A stretch of 59,978 bases of DNA from an uncultured Saprospiraceae bacterium (GCA_937944095.1 CALEAC010000052.1:1-59978); one strand, 5' to 3'. Counted from the stretch's first letter, positions 25,740 through 34,767 are shown. The notes: a model not told the origin generated them from the letters alone. Program-made: numbers and translations.

Positions 25740-26771
25740 TTGGAAGCATTTAAGACAATAGAAAAAATCCTCGGCGAGATAGATGCAGAGGCACCTCAGG
25801 ACTTAGCTCAACTGGAGACTTACAGGATACGCTATCTGGGTACTAAGAATATTATTAAGCCCTTATTTGCAGAAATGCGCTCGGTACCCAATGACCAGAA
25901 GAAAGCCTATGGCCTTGCGCTGAATAAGCTGAAGACCAAAGCAGAAGATAAATTTCAGATACTTAAGGGCCAATTGCAGGATCAAGCAGACCAATCCGCG
26001 AGTAGTGCCAGAGATCTAAGCTTACCCGCAGGAATCCAAAACAAAGGTTCGAGGCATCCCATCTCAATTGTTATGGATCGGATGATCGATATCTTTGATA
26101 AAATAGGCTTCGTCGTTGCAGAAGAGAGAGAGATAGAAGATGACTGGCATAACTTCACAGCGATGAATACACCAGCTGATCACCCAGCGAGGGATATGCA
26201 AGACACTTTTTATCTCAAGAACTCGACCACAGAATTACTCCGGACGCATACTTCATCTGTACAAGCTAGGGTCATGATGACCCAGCAGCCGCCTATTCGT
26301 ATTATAGCACCAGGTAGAGTCTATCGGAATGAGACGATCTCAGCAAGATCACATTGTCAGTTTCATCAGATAGAAGGGCTCTATGTGGATGAGCATGTTT
26401 CGTTTGCAGATATGAAGCAGACCTTGCTATATTTTGCTCGTGAGATGTATGGTCCTAAGACCAATATTCGATTACGTCCGAGTTATTTTCCATTTACAGA
26501 ACCGAGTGCTGAGATGGATGTCTGGCTAGGGACTGATACAGAAACAACGAAAAAGCTGACCAAAGGCACTGGTTGGTTAGAAGTACTTGGCTGTGGCATG
26601 GTCGATCCGAATGTACTGACTAACTGTAATATAGATCCGGAGAAATACACCGGCTTTGCATTTGGTATCGGTATAGAGCGATCAGCTATGCAGAAATATG
26701 GTATCAGTGACATACGATTACTCTTCGAGAATGATGTGCGCTTCCTTAGACAATTCAGCACAGTTATCTAA
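25740..26771 (+). CDS. pheS: Phenylalanine-tRNA ligase alpha subunit
   Basis: Catalytic alpha subunit of the PheRS heterotetramer (343 residues). A short coiled-coil tRNA-binding arm (about 1-90) is followed by the class II catalytic core: motif 2 (APGRVYRNETISARSHCQFHQIEGLYVDE, key residues R, E, H, F, Q), the PFTEPSAEMDVW segment that contacts phenylalanine, and motif 3 (GFAFGIGIERSAMQKYG). It starts at TTG: the nearest ATG (25726) is out of frame, and residue 1 aligns with the usual PheS N-terminus. hisS begins 2 bp after the stop. The beta subunit pheT is not in this window, so the two subunits are split. Confidence 0.95.
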   Translation: MEAFKTIEKILGEIDAEAPQDLAQLETYRIRYLGTKNIIKPLFAEMRSVPNDQKKAYGLALNKLKTKAEDKFQILKGQLQDQADQSASSARDLSLPAGIQNKGSRHPISIVMDRMIDIFDKIGFVVAEEREIEDDWHNFTAMNTPADHPARDMQDTFYLKNSTTELLRTHTSSVQARVMMTQQPPIRIIAPGRVYRNETISARSHCQFHQIEGLYVDEHVSFADMKQTLLYFAREMYGPKTNIRLRPSYFPFTEPSAEMDVWLGTDTETTKKLTKGTGWLEVLGCGMVDPNVLTNCNIDPEKYTGFAFGIGIERSAMQKYGISDIRLLFENDVRFLRQFSTVI

Positions 26772-26773
26772 CT

Positions 26774-28120
26774 ATGAAACCAGGCATTCCCAAAGGAACC
26801 AGAGATTTTCTTCCAGAACAGGTCGCTAAGAGAGAGTACATATTCTCTGTTATCAAGCGGGCATTTCAGACTTATGGCTATGTGCCCATAGAGACGCCGG
26901 TTATGGAAAACCTGAAGACCTTGACAGGTAAATATGGCGACGAAGGCGATAAACTATTATTCAAGATTCTCAATAATGGCGATTTCTTGGCTAAGGCGGA
27001 TAAGCAAGCACTAGAAGACGGAAATTCCTCAGGACTTATTTCTTCTATAGCGGATAGGGGTCTACGTTATGATCTGACAGTGCCATTTGCACGGTTTGTG
27101 ACTATGCATCAGAACGATCTTAGCTTTCCATTTAAGAGATATCAGATACAGCAAGTATGGCGAGCAGATCGACCACAAAAAGGACGGTATCGTGAATTCT
27201 ACCAGTGTGATGCAGATGTCGTCGGTTCTGATAGTCTGCACTATGAAGCAGAACTGGTCCAGCTCTTCGATCAGGTATACGCGACACTAGGTATCAAGGT
27301 GTCTATCAAGATCAATAACAGGAAAGTCCTCTATGGGATAGCAGAGTCACAGGGCATCGCTGACCAGTTTATGGCAATGACTATTGCGATGGACAAGTTA
27401 GACAAGATTGGTCGGGAGAAAGTCATAGAGGAAATGACTAAGAATCATATTCCAGAAGCTGCAGCGCATCAAGTGATGGACATCCTAAGTTGTAAGGACT
27501 TAGATGAGATGCAAGAGAAAATTGCTTCTAGTAGCATAGGTGTAGCAGGGATAGAAGAGTTACGTACCTTTCATCGTTTCATAGATACCAGCGAATTATC
27601 TAATGAGCTCAGCTTCGACCCATCCCTAGCCAGAGGACTTAATTATTATACAGGATGCATATTCGAAGTAGCAGCTAAGGATGTAGCCATAGGTAGTATA
27701 GGTGGAGGTGGTCGTTACGATGACTTGACTAGTGTATTCGGATTGAAAGGTGTTTCTGGTGTGGGTATCTCATTTGGGTTTGCGCGCATCTATGATGTGA
27801 TGGAAGAACTGAAGCTTTTTCCAGAAGACATCTCGAGGACGCTGGATATACTTATATTAAGTTTCGATATAGATAGTCATGGTTATGGTTTTCGATTGAT
27901 GACCCAGCTTAGGAAAGCGGGCGTCAGTGCCGATTTATATCCTAAACCAATCAAGATGCAGAAGCAAATGAAGTATGCGAATAATATCAAAGTACCATAC
28001 ACTATCGTAATAGGTTCTGAAGAGATGACCTCAGGCGTCTTGTCACTCAAGGATATGAATTCCGGCGAACAGAATAAAGTGACCGTCAATCAGTTAATCG
28101 AGAAATTCACAAATATTTAA
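26774..28120 (+). CDS. hisS: Histidine-tRNA ligase
   Basis: Class II synthetase of 448 residues. It begins PGIPKGTRDFLPEQ (the usual HisRS start); motif 1 is near TPVMEN; motif 2 is VWRADRPQKGRYREFYQCDAD; the histidine-specific segments LARGLNYYTGCIFEV and GGGGRYDDL-like SIGGGGRYDDL are intact; motif 3 is GVGISFGFARI; a C-terminal anticodon-binding domain ends the protein. It lies 2 bp after pheS in one operon. Confidence 0.96.
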   Translation: MKPGIPKGTRDFLPEQVAKREYIFSVIKRAFQTYGYVPIETPVMENLKTLTGKYGDEGDKLLFKILNNGDFLAKADKQALEDGNSSGLISSIADRGLRYDLTVPFARFVTMHQNDLSFPFKRYQIQQVWRADRPQKGRYREFYQCDADVVGSDSLHYEAELVQLFDQVYATLGIKVSIKINNRKVLYGIAESQGIADQFMAMTIAMDKLDKIGREKVIEEMTKNHIPEAAAHQVMDILSCKDLDEMQEKIASSSIGVAGIEELRTFHRFIDTSELSNELSFDPSLARGLNYYTGCIFEVAAKDVAIGSIGGGGRYDDLTSVFGLKGVSGVGISFGFARIYDVMEELKLFPEDISRTLDILILSFDIDSHGYGFRLMTQLRKAGVSADLYPKPIKMQKQMKYANNIKVPYTIVIGSEEMTSGVLSLKDMNSGEQNKVTVNQLIEKFTNI

Positions 28121-28341
28121 TACTTACCAATTCAGGTAAACATACTTATGTAAGGCCGCTGTCGTTTTATTAACACTTGTCCCTCAAGATGTTACGAAGC
28201 GCCCATTTTTATTGACTTTATATGCTTATTAATAGACTTCTTCCCCTATATAGGTGGTCGCATTCATCTGGCATAGTTATTGGAAATCATAGATATACAC
28301 ATTATGAATAATCATAATTTGATTGCTTGACTATTATCTAA

Positions 28342-28370
28342 GGTCCGCCTATATTTGCGGACCCGATTTT
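28342..28370 (+). terminator. Hairpin, probable hisS terminator
   Basis: GGTCCGC (28342-28348) pairs with GCGGACC (28357-28363) across an 8-nt loop and is followed by a short T run. It is about 220 nt after the hisS stop, so a smaller transcript from within the gap could also use it. Confidence 0.5.
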
Positions 28371-28398
28371 ATACATAAAAAAAATATCTATGTATAAA
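28368..28398. repeat. Perfect 10-bp inverted repeat with A-rich spacer
   Basis: TTTATACATA (28368-28377) and TATGTATAAA (28389-28398) are exact reverse complements separated by 11 nt, mostly A. It overlaps the T-run of the preceding hairpin and lies about 90 bp upstream of the lytic transglycosylase ATG. Could be an operator or part of an extended terminator. Confidence 0.5.
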
Positions 28399-28486
28399 GG
28401 AATAATATTCTGATAATTAGAAGTAAGTCAGAATCTTGTTCTATCCTAAATCCGATTTTGTATTGATTTTGCAAATTTCTTATCCT

Positions 28487-29605
28487 ATGTCCAAATTTAA
28501 AGTTACCATGGCGCTGATTATGGTGGCATATCTTATCACCTTTATGAGTCCAACTATTGGACTTGCTCATACTAATCCTGATGCTGTCAGGGCGTATGCA
28601 CCACCGATTCCAGCATTTTCGGAAGAGGTCGTCAGACAACGGCTTAGTAATCTTAATAGCATAATTGACATTAAGTATACGCCAGAGGTCGGCAGAAGAA
28701 TCAAAGAATATACAGTCTCCTATCGAATAGCAGGCGAAAAGATATTAGGCAAAGTCGATCTCTACTTTCCTATGTTTAATGAAGAGATTTCTAGGAGAGC
28801 ACTGCCTGGAGAACTGAAGTACATAGCGATTGTAGAATCTAACCTCGATCCATATGCGCACTCTAAGTCTGGTGCTAGTGGTCTATGGCAATTTATTCCA
28901 AGCACAGCGAGGAACCAGGGACTGCGTGTCAATGATAAATTGGACGAAAGGAGATCGCCTAGAAAATCGACTAAAGCGGCGCTAGAATATCTCACGACCC
29001 TCTATGAGACTTTCGATGATTGGACTTTAGCGATTGCAGCATACAATTGTGGACCAGGTGGCGTAAAGAAAGCAATGAAGAAATCTGGGTCTTCAGACTT
29101 CTGGAAGCTCAGACCTTATCTACCTAGAGAAACACAGAAATATGTACCTAGGGTAATAGCGGCTATGTACCTCATGCAATATTACCAAGCTCACGAATTG
29201 AAACCACGAAAAGTGGATGACGAAATGAAGTACGTGACTTTTATTACTGATGGTAAGGCACATAAGTTTATAGAATTAGCTGATGAACTGGCTGTAGATC
29301 CTAAGATTATCATGAACCTAAACCCGGAGTTCAGGAATAGTTATTTCCCAGCACATAGTGGTTCTGTGGAGTTAGTTATCCCAGCTAATTGCTATGAGAG
29401 ATATCTAGAGCTATATGATATACAAGCATACAAAGAACTCCTTGCTGATAGACGACAATTAGAAATAGAGAAGATGAAGGAGAAGACCTTAGCACTAAGT
29501 GTAAGACCGCTGGAAAGGATAGACCCAATCTTACTGAGTAAGCTCAAAGTGAACAGAGAAAAACAAGTCTTTAAGACCAGCTTTAGTGTCTGGGAAGAAG
29601 CCTAG
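28487..29605 (+). CDS. Periplasmic lytic transglycosylase (MltD/SLT-like)
   Basis: Protein of 372 residues. A signal peptide is followed by an SLT domain: the catalytic Glu is in the IAIVESNLDP segment, followed by SGASGLWQFIPSTARNQGL, then AALEYLTTLYE and AIAAYNCGPGGVKKA, which complete the family motif set. Such enzymes cleave the glycan strand of peptidoglycan to a 1,6-anhydro end. A LysM-like C-terminal part (KAHKFIELADELAVDPKIIMNLNPEFRN) may bind the wall. The frame opens at a TTG at 28436, but the ATG at 28487 sits directly before a clean signal peptide. A terminator follows. Confidence 0.88.
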   Translation: MSKFKVTMALIMVAYLITFMSPTIGLAHTNPDAVRAYAPPIPAFSEEVVRQRLSNLNSIIDIKYTPEVGRRIKEYTVSYRIAGEKILGKVDLYFPMFNEEISRRALPGELKYIAIVESNLDPYAHSKSGASGLWQFIPSTARNQGLRVNDKLDERRSPRKSTKAALEYLTTLYETFDDWTLAIAAYNCGPGGVKKAMKKSGSSDFWKLRPYLPRETQKYVPRVIAAMYLMQYYQAHELKPRKVDDEMKYVTFITDGKAHKFIELADELAVDPKIIMNLNPEFRNSYFPAHSGSVELVIPANCYERYLELYDIQAYKELLADRRQLEIEKMKEKTLALSVRPLERIDPILLSKLKVNREKQVFKTSFSVWEEA

Positions 29606-29623
29606 AGATAATAGTTAAATAAG

Positions 29624-29649
29624 AAAGGAGCTTAACGGCTCCTTTTTTT
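29624..29649 (+). terminator. Terminator after the lytic transglycosylase gene
   Basis: AAAGGAGC (29624-29631) pairs with GCTCCTTT (29638-29645), 6-nt loop, followed by a run of T to 29649. Confidence 0.88.
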
Positions 29650-29810
29650 ATGCCCACCAATAAGTCAAAATGTCAGGTAAACTTAAAACATGCTGCCAAA
29701 AAGACACACTTTAGGTCACTGTTTCTGCACAAATGACTCAAAAAAGCTCATGGAACAGCTATTGATTATACAATCGTGTATTTAAGTATTAAAAACAAAA
29801 ACACAGAAAC

Positions 29811-30260
29811 ATGAATTTAATAAGATTTAATCGACCAGTCCCAGCAAACCCATTAGCCACCGTACTAGATGAATTTTTTCAGAAGGGAATGAATGAATTG
29901 AAGAATACCCATTTCAGTTACAATCGACCTTCTGTTAATATCCTAGAGGAAGATGAAGCCTTCGAAGTCCATCTTGCAGCACCAGGTCTTAATAAAGAGG
30001 CTTTTGAGATTAAAGTAGAAAATGACCAATTGATAGTTAAGGTCACACAAAAGTCAGATGTCGAAGAGAATAAGGAGGATGGTCCTAAGTTTAGGAGAAG
30101 AGAATTCGATTACAATTCATTCTCTAGGTCATTTCATTTGCCTGAGACAATTAATGCAGATGAGATCAATGCAACCTACCAAGATGGTGTGCTTAAGATC
30201 ACGCTGAATAAGAAAGAAGAAGCTAAGGAAAAGGAGCCGAGGCTAATTACCATTAGCTAG
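29811..30260 (+). CDS. Hsp20/alpha-crystallin small heat shock protein
   Basis: ATP-independent chaperone of 149 residues. The alpha-crystallin domain spans about 39-135: SVNILEEDEAFEVHLAAPGL, DQLIVKV and the terminal GVLKITLNKK hallmark (GxLxI). The short C-terminal tail (EPRLITIS) includes the IxI-like motif that drives oligomer assembly. It binds unfolding proteins. The 205 bp upstream has no clear TAnnTTTG and no CIRCE palindrome, so heat control cannot be shown. A terminator follows, shared in place with the converging prfC gene. Confidence 0.93.
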   Translation: MNLIRFNRPVPANPLATVLDEFFQKGMNELKNTHFSYNRPSVNILEEDEAFEVHLAAPGLNKEAFEIKVENDQLIVKVTQKSDVEENKEDGPKFRRREFDYNSFSRSFHLPETINADEINATYQDGVLKITLNKKEEAKEKEPRLITIS

Positions 30261-30295
30261 TCCATAGACAACGCATCTAGGATGTGAAATTGGGT

Positions 30296-30328
30296 AAGGG
30301 TCATGGTGAGTAACTGTGGCCCTTTTTC
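30296..30328 (+). terminator. Terminator after hsp20
   Basis: AAGGGTCA (30296-30303) pairs with TGGCCCTT (30317-30324) with one G-U pair, 13-nt loop, followed by five T. It lies between convergent genes. Confidence 0.75.
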
Positions 30329-30336
30329 ATTTTATA

Positions 30337-31917
30337 TTAAAATTCACTGGTCGTATGGAAGACAACCTTTGGGTTGTTTTCTTCAGCCATTTTAAGTGTC
30401 CAGGCGGATTCCGAGAGATATACTAATTTTTCATCTTTATCGATAGCAAGATTCTTTTTTCGTCGAGACTTAAGTTCAGCAAGTGCTGCTTTGTCAGCAG
30501 AACTTACCCAGCAGGCTTTATGTAGTGCGATACCCTCATAGGTACACTTTGCACCATACTCGTGCTCTAGTCGATATTGTATGACATCGAATTGCAGTGC
30601 GCCGACAGTCCCTATGATTTTACGATTGGTATCTAACTTAGTGAATACCTGTGCGACACCTTCATCCATGAGCTGATCGATGCCTTTATTGAGCTGTTTG
30701 GATTTCATCGGGTCTGCATTATTGATATATCTGAATTGTTCAGGAGAAAAAGAGGGAATCCCCTTGAAGGTGAGTTTCTCTCCGGTAGTCAGTGCGTCAC
30801 CTATCTTGAAGTTTCCAGAATCGTAGAGACCCACGATATCACCTGGGTAGGCTTCTTCGACTATATTTTTTTTGGCAGCCATAAACATGGTCGGATTAGA
30901 GAATTTCATTTTCTTACCATTGCGCACATGGAAATAGTTGGTGTTCCGCTCAAATACGCCTGAGCAGATTCTCATAAAGGCTATTCGATCCCTATGCTTA
31001 GGGTCCATATTAGCATGTATCTTGAATACGAACCCTGTGAATTTCTCCTCATTAGGAAGAATCTTTCTTTCTTCAGTCTCCCGAGCAAGAGGTTGTGGAG
31101 CGATATCCACGAAACAATCGAGCATCTCTTTGACACCGAAGTTGTTGATAGCACTACCGAAAAAGATTGGGTTTAATTCGCCTTTCTCGTAGGCTTCTAC
31201 ATCAAGAGTTGGATATATCTGTGTGATTGTATCTAGTTCTTCGCGCAGCTCAGCAGCAGCAGCCTCACCAATTAATTCGTCTAACTTAGGGTCACTAAGG
31301 TCACTTATCTCGATGGTATCTTCCTCAGTTTGTTTACCATGAGCAGAAAAGAGGAGCACATTCTTTTTGTATAAATTATAGACTCCCTTGAATCGTTGTC
31401 CCATGCCTATAGGCCAGGTGAGCGGGCAAGCCTTCATGTTCAGTTTAGTCTCCACTTCATCCAAAAGGTCGAAACCATCCAGACCCTCACGATCCATTTT
31501 ATTAATGAATACAATCATTGGTGTTTTACGGCCTCGGCAGACATTAACTAGTTTCTCAGTCTGAGCCTCTACGCCCTTGGCGACATCGATTACCACGATG
31601 GCGCTATCCACTGCTGTCAGCGTCCGGTAGGTATCCTCAGCGAAGTCCTTGTGACCAGGTGTATCTAGTATATTGATCTTCTTATCTCGATACTCAAAGG
31701 CCATGACGGAAGTAGCAACTGAGATACCCCTCTGACGCTCGATATCCATGAAATCAGAAGTTGCACTTTTCTTGATTTTATTAGATTTGACAGCACCAGC
31801 AATCTGTATAGCACCACCGAATAGTAGCAACTTCTCAGTCAGCGTTGTCTTACCAGCATCAGGATGCGATATAATCCCGAAGGTCTTCCTTTTTTCTATC
31901 TCTGCTTTTAAGCTCAT
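30337..31917 (-). CDS. prfC: Peptide chain release factor 3
   Basis: Translational GTPase of 526 residues that recycles RF1 and RF2 from the ribosome. G1 is GIISHPDAGKTTLTEKLL, switch I and G2 follow with DIERQRGISV, G3 is NILDTPGHKDF and G4 is VFINKMDREG. The RF3-specific domain II/III follows, with the SPEQFRYINNADPMKSKQL stretch and the GALQFDVIQYRLEHEYG stretch typical of RF3 rather than EF-G. It is a single gene read from a TACTTTTG -7 element 24 nt upstream. Confidence 0.96.
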   Translation of the reverse strand: MSLKAEIEKRKTFGIISHPDAGKTTLTEKLLLFGGAIQIAGAVKSNKIKKSATSDFMDIERQRGISVATSVMAFEYRDKKINILDTPGHKDFAEDTYRTLTAVDSAIVVIDVAKGVEAQTEKLVNVCRGRKTPMIVFINKMDREGLDGFDLLDEVETKLNMKACPLTWPIGMGQRFKGVYNLYKKNVLLFSAHGKQTEEDTIEISDLSDPKLDELIGEAAAAELREELDTITQIYPTLDVEAYEKGELNPIFFGSAINNFGVKEMLDCFVDIAPQPLARETEERKILPNEEKFTGFVFKIHANMDPKHRDRIAFMRICSGVFERNTNYFHVRNGKKMKFSNPTMFMAAKKNIVEEAYPGDIVGLYDSGNFKIGDALTTGEKLTFKGIPSFSPEQFRYINNADPMKSKQLNKGIDQLMDEGVAQVFTKLDTNRKIIGTVGALQFDVIQYRLEHEYGAKCTYEGIALHKACWVSSADKAALAELKSRRKKNLAIDKDEKLVYLSESAWTLKMAEENNPKVVFHTTSEF

Positions 31918-31940
31918 GGTTCTGGAATGATTGAAGTCTG

Positions 31941-31948
31941 CAAAAGTA
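31941..31948 (-). promoter_or_regulatory. -7 element of prfC
   Basis: Minus strand TACTTTTG matches TAnnTTTG, 23 nt before the ATG at 31917. No TTG at 17-23 bp. Confidence 0.5.
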
Positions 31949-32059
31949 TCATTATTAGAATATTTATTCGATCAGCTAGTGGAGGTAGACAATAGACTGG
32001 CCTCTCAGCATATTATAATAATAAGCATCTTTGTGCCCGCTCAAAATTTATAAACGACT

Positions 32060-33433
32060 ATGAGATCCCTTATTTTATTAGCATTCTCATTACTTATTTG
32101 CAGTCAATTATCGATAGCCCAACTGAGATATGATACACTCCTATGGCAAAATAGGCCTGAGCTCTCTGATGCGCTTATCGAACAGATTAACAATTCTGAG
32201 GTTAAATCCTTATCAGAAATCCCTGACTTCGTCATAAGTGACTTGCACGTAGGTTACCTAGGCCCTGTCAGAGAGGTCGTCCTGAAAAAACAAGGTGTTC
32301 CTTATCGAAAATTTGTTTTCGATCATCAGCAAAGACCTATTGTAGACCTAAGCTTAGATACCTCAACCTATTACACGAATTGCCTTGCTTATGACAAAAA
32401 GGGTCTTCCAATATTAATTGGTAGACCTGATATAGAGCTGTCAGATGATACTCTGATACATAAATCAGATAAGGGCGTTAGGAAATTCTGGATGGAAAAA
32501 AGAGCGCGTTACCTCGAACATACTACTGGTTCAGAAAAGATCACAAGTATAGAAAAATACAATAAGGCTGGTAGAATAGAGGAGTTGATAGAATCCTCTG
32601 CAGATAAGGCACAGTGGTATAGACGCAAATATATCTACGATGAAGACCTGCTGGAGCGTCTCGTTGATTATGGACGTGTAAAGGGCAAGGAGAAAAAACA
32701 GTCTGAGAGGATATATACTTATGGATCAGACGGTATGATCAGCATGGAAGCAGAAGGAAAACGAAGGATTGAATATGAGCATTCATTTTCTTATGCCTCA
32801 GAATATTATAGAGTCATAACAAGACAAAGTGAGCAATCTAACATAGCCCTTACTCAACGCATCTATGATAAGTACAATAACCTGGTCTATCAAAAAAGTG
32901 TTTCAGATACAGATTCCATGGTAGTAGAAGCCGTCATTACTTATCAGAGAGCTGAGCCGTTAGAAAATGAATATCGATCATTAGATGACTATATCCAGCG
33001 ATTTTATTATAACCTCCATGTCGGTATCGATTCATTATCTAAGCTTACTACTGGTAACGGGCATAGGAGAACGTTAGAAATGTCTAATCAGAGTAAGTAT
33101 AAGTTTCTCATTTCGACTATAGAGAATCGGCATGTAGTAAGTAAGTATCCTTACCAGTCCATCACTAATCCGCAAATCAGCATTACTACAGTAGAGCCGT
33201 TTTTTGAAAATGACAAGACCATACACTATAAGCTTCATTATACTGAGACAATCGAGCTACACTTCACTAATAGAGAAAAACTAGATAAGCAGTTAATCAG
33301 AATGAGAAGTTTTTTTAGGGACAGCAGAATCTATGAAGACTATAAGAAAGACCTTATGGTCAAGATTGTTTCTAAGGACAATTACATACTCGTCAAGCAA
33401 TATAAGTCTGATGGCAGATGGACGATCAGCTAG
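32060..33433 (+). CDS. Secreted protein of unknown function with repeated Y-x-G/D-x strands
   Basis: Protein of 457 residues, family not recognised. A signal peptide (about 1-20, cut near SIAQ) precedes a mature region with repeated short strands such as YNKAGRIEEL, YIYDEDLLERLVDYG, RIYTYGSDGMISME and RIYDKYNNLVYQK, a pattern like the YD/RHS-type or MORN-like antiparallel strands found in many secreted Bacteroidota proteins. The C-terminal third (about 290-457) lacks it. It has no lipobox. A near-consensus CATCTTTG precedes it. The stop codon overlaps that of the C5 methyltransferase in CTAG. Confidence 0.65.
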   Translation: MRSLILLAFSLLICSQLSIAQLRYDTLLWQNRPELSDALIEQINNSEVKSLSEIPDFVISDLHVGYLGPVREVVLKKQGVPYRKFVFDHQQRPIVDLSLDTSTYYTNCLAYDKKGLPILIGRPDIELSDDTLIHKSDKGVRKFWMEKRARYLEHTTGSEKITSIEKYNKAGRIEELIESSADKAQWYRRKYIYDEDLLERLVDYGRVKGKEKKQSERIYTYGSDGMISMEAEGKRRIEYEHSFSYASEYYRVITRQSEQSNIALTQRIYDKYNNLVYQKSVSDTDSMVVEAVITYQRAEPLENEYRSLDDYIQRFYYNLHVGIDSLSKLTTGNGHRRTLEMSNQSKYKFLISTIENRHVVSKYPYQSITNPQISITTVEPFFENDKTIHYKLHYTETIELHFTNREKLDKQLIRMRSFFRDSRIYEDYKKDLMVKIVSKDNYILVKQYKSDGRWTIS

Positions 33434-34683
33434 ACGTCCAGTGAAGAACTAGTATCATGGCTTATTCGTTCGTATAGTACATTAGCTAATTGTGTGACGA
33501 TACCCACGACAAGCGCATTTCCCATAAAGAAGGCGCGTTTCCCATCAGAGATACCTTGTAATTTAGTATGATTATCTGGGAACATATTAAGTCTTTCTAG
33601 TTCTATAGGAAGCAGCCTCCTAAGTCCTTTTTTTGTGCTGACCACGTGTTTGAACCGGGATGCTGAGCGACCGCCCTCACCAGTAATAATCGTCCGAGAG
33701 GGTGTATCTAGTGGGTCAGGAAAAATCATATTACCCTCATTGTAATTATATGCAAAACCTTGTTTTGTCGTTCTTGACTCTTTCTTGGCACCCTTGAGGT
33801 AAGTCCATTTTTTCATGTCACCTTGGTTGATGTAGAAGTCATCAGGAATTTCCCCTTTGTATAAGATATCACCAAGTACCGTCCTAACAGAATTATAATT
33901 TGCTCTTGTTTTCTGGGTGTAGATCTTGCCATCTATCATAAGACCCGTATTCTGGAATGGCGAAGCTGTCCCGTCTATATTAAACTGCTGAGAGATTTCC
34001 ACCAGATCATCATCTAGGTCGAACCAATCGAGTTTGGTTACTGGACTAATTGAATAAGCTTCAGCGATGATGCCATTTTCAGTAAGCCAATTTTTTTGGT
34101 GTTTCTTAAGTTGCTCATAGAGCTTAGTAGATCGATGATAGCCTAAGAAAAAAATGCGGCGCCGACGCTGGGGTAGACCATAATCGGCCGCATTGATGAC
34201 ACGCCACTCTACTGCATAGCCCAGATCAGAGAGACTTCTGAGCATGACAGCGAAGTCTCTACCGCGCTGTGTGGATGGAGACTTCAGCAACCGATCCACA
34301 TTCTCAAGCAATAGATATCTGGGCTTTGTCGTCTTTTCGTTGAGGATCCGATAGATCGACCACCACAAGACGCCTTTTTTGCCTAGTAGGCCTTTAGAAT
34401 TAACAAGAGAAGAAGCAATACTATAATCTTGACAGGGGAAACCTCCGACGAGGAGCTGGTGATCAGGAATTAGGTTCGTAGCAATTGTGGCGATATCTTG
34501 GTTAGTATGACCAGCGGACCCAAATCTAGCTTCATAGACTTCTGAAGCATGCTGTCTTTTTGTGCTTGGTTCCCACTGATTGCTCCAGACGACCTGATAG
34601 TGACCTCTGCTTTTTTCTAGTCCAATGCGAAAGCCCCCGACACCGGCAAATAGCTCAACAACATGTATCTGTGGGTTACTCAT
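33430..34683 (-). CDS. DNA (cytosine-5) methyltransferase, orphan
   Basis: C5 methyltransferase of 417 residues with all main motifs in order: I ELFAGVGGFRIGL (10-22), IV GGFPCQDYS with catalytic C84, VI LLLENVDRL (E127-N128-V129), VIII PQRRRRIFFL (171-180), then a target recognition region (about 200-330) and motifs IX-X near the end (GEGGRSASRFKH, LERLNMFPDNH, FFMGNALVV). It methylates a specific DNA site; the site cannot be read from sequence. No restriction endonuclease, Vsr nuclease or second methylase lies beside it, so it is an orphan within this window. It is convergent with the secreted protein and divergent from xerD (84-bp gap). Confidence 0.93.
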   Translation of the reverse strand: MSNPQIHVVELFAGVGGFRIGLEKSRGHYQVVWSNQWEPSTKRQHASEVYEARFGSAGHTNQDIATIATNLIPDHQLLVGGFPCQDYSIASSLVNSKGLLGKKGVLWWSIYRILNEKTTKPRYLLLENVDRLLKSPSTQRGRDFAVMLRSLSDLGYAVEWRVINAADYGLPQRRRRIFFLGYHRSTKLYEQLKKHQKNWLTENGIIAEAYSISPVTKLDWFDLDDDLVEISQQFNIDGTASPFQNTGLMIDGKIYTQKTRANYNSVRTVLGDILYKGEIPDDFYINQGDMKKWTYLKGAKKESRTTKQGFAYNYNEGNMIFPDPLDTPSRTIITGEGGRSASRFKHVVSTKKGLRRLLPIELERLNMFPDNHTKLQGISDGKRAFFMGNALVVGIVTQLANVLYERISHDTSSSLDV

Positions 34684-34754
34684 GGAAGGACTCTAGGTAA
34701 GTAAAGATAGAATTAGTCATAGGGATTAATGTCACCTGTGCCTGATTAATGCCT

Positions 34755-34762
34755 TACCTTTG
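34755..34762 (+). promoter_or_regulatory. -7 element of the xerD operon (possibly leaderless)
   Basis: TACCTTTG matches TAnnTTTG and ends 5 nt before the ATG at 34768, so transcription would begin at or beside the start codon. No TTG at the expected spacing. Confidence 0.45.
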
Positions 34763-34767
34763 TAATA

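Larger units (their letters stand above)
28121..28486. other. Intergenic region hisS to lytic transglycosylase
   Basis: 366 bp with no convincing gene on either strand. It contains a hairpin likely to end hisS (28342-28370) and directly after it a 10-bp perfect inverted repeat (28368-28398). No exact TAnnTTTG precedes the transglycosylase; TGATTTTG at 28464-28471 is one mismatch away. Confidence 0.55.

Noticed and set aside
25669-25749. 27-residue N-terminal extension of the O-antigen ligase
   Set aside because: It overlaps the pheS promoter and start and is not needed for the membrane topology; the ATG at 25668 is adequate.
28388-28639. 83-codon minus-strand frame at the lytic transglycosylase start
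   Set aside because: Lies antisense over the signal peptide of a well-supported gene and has no family features.
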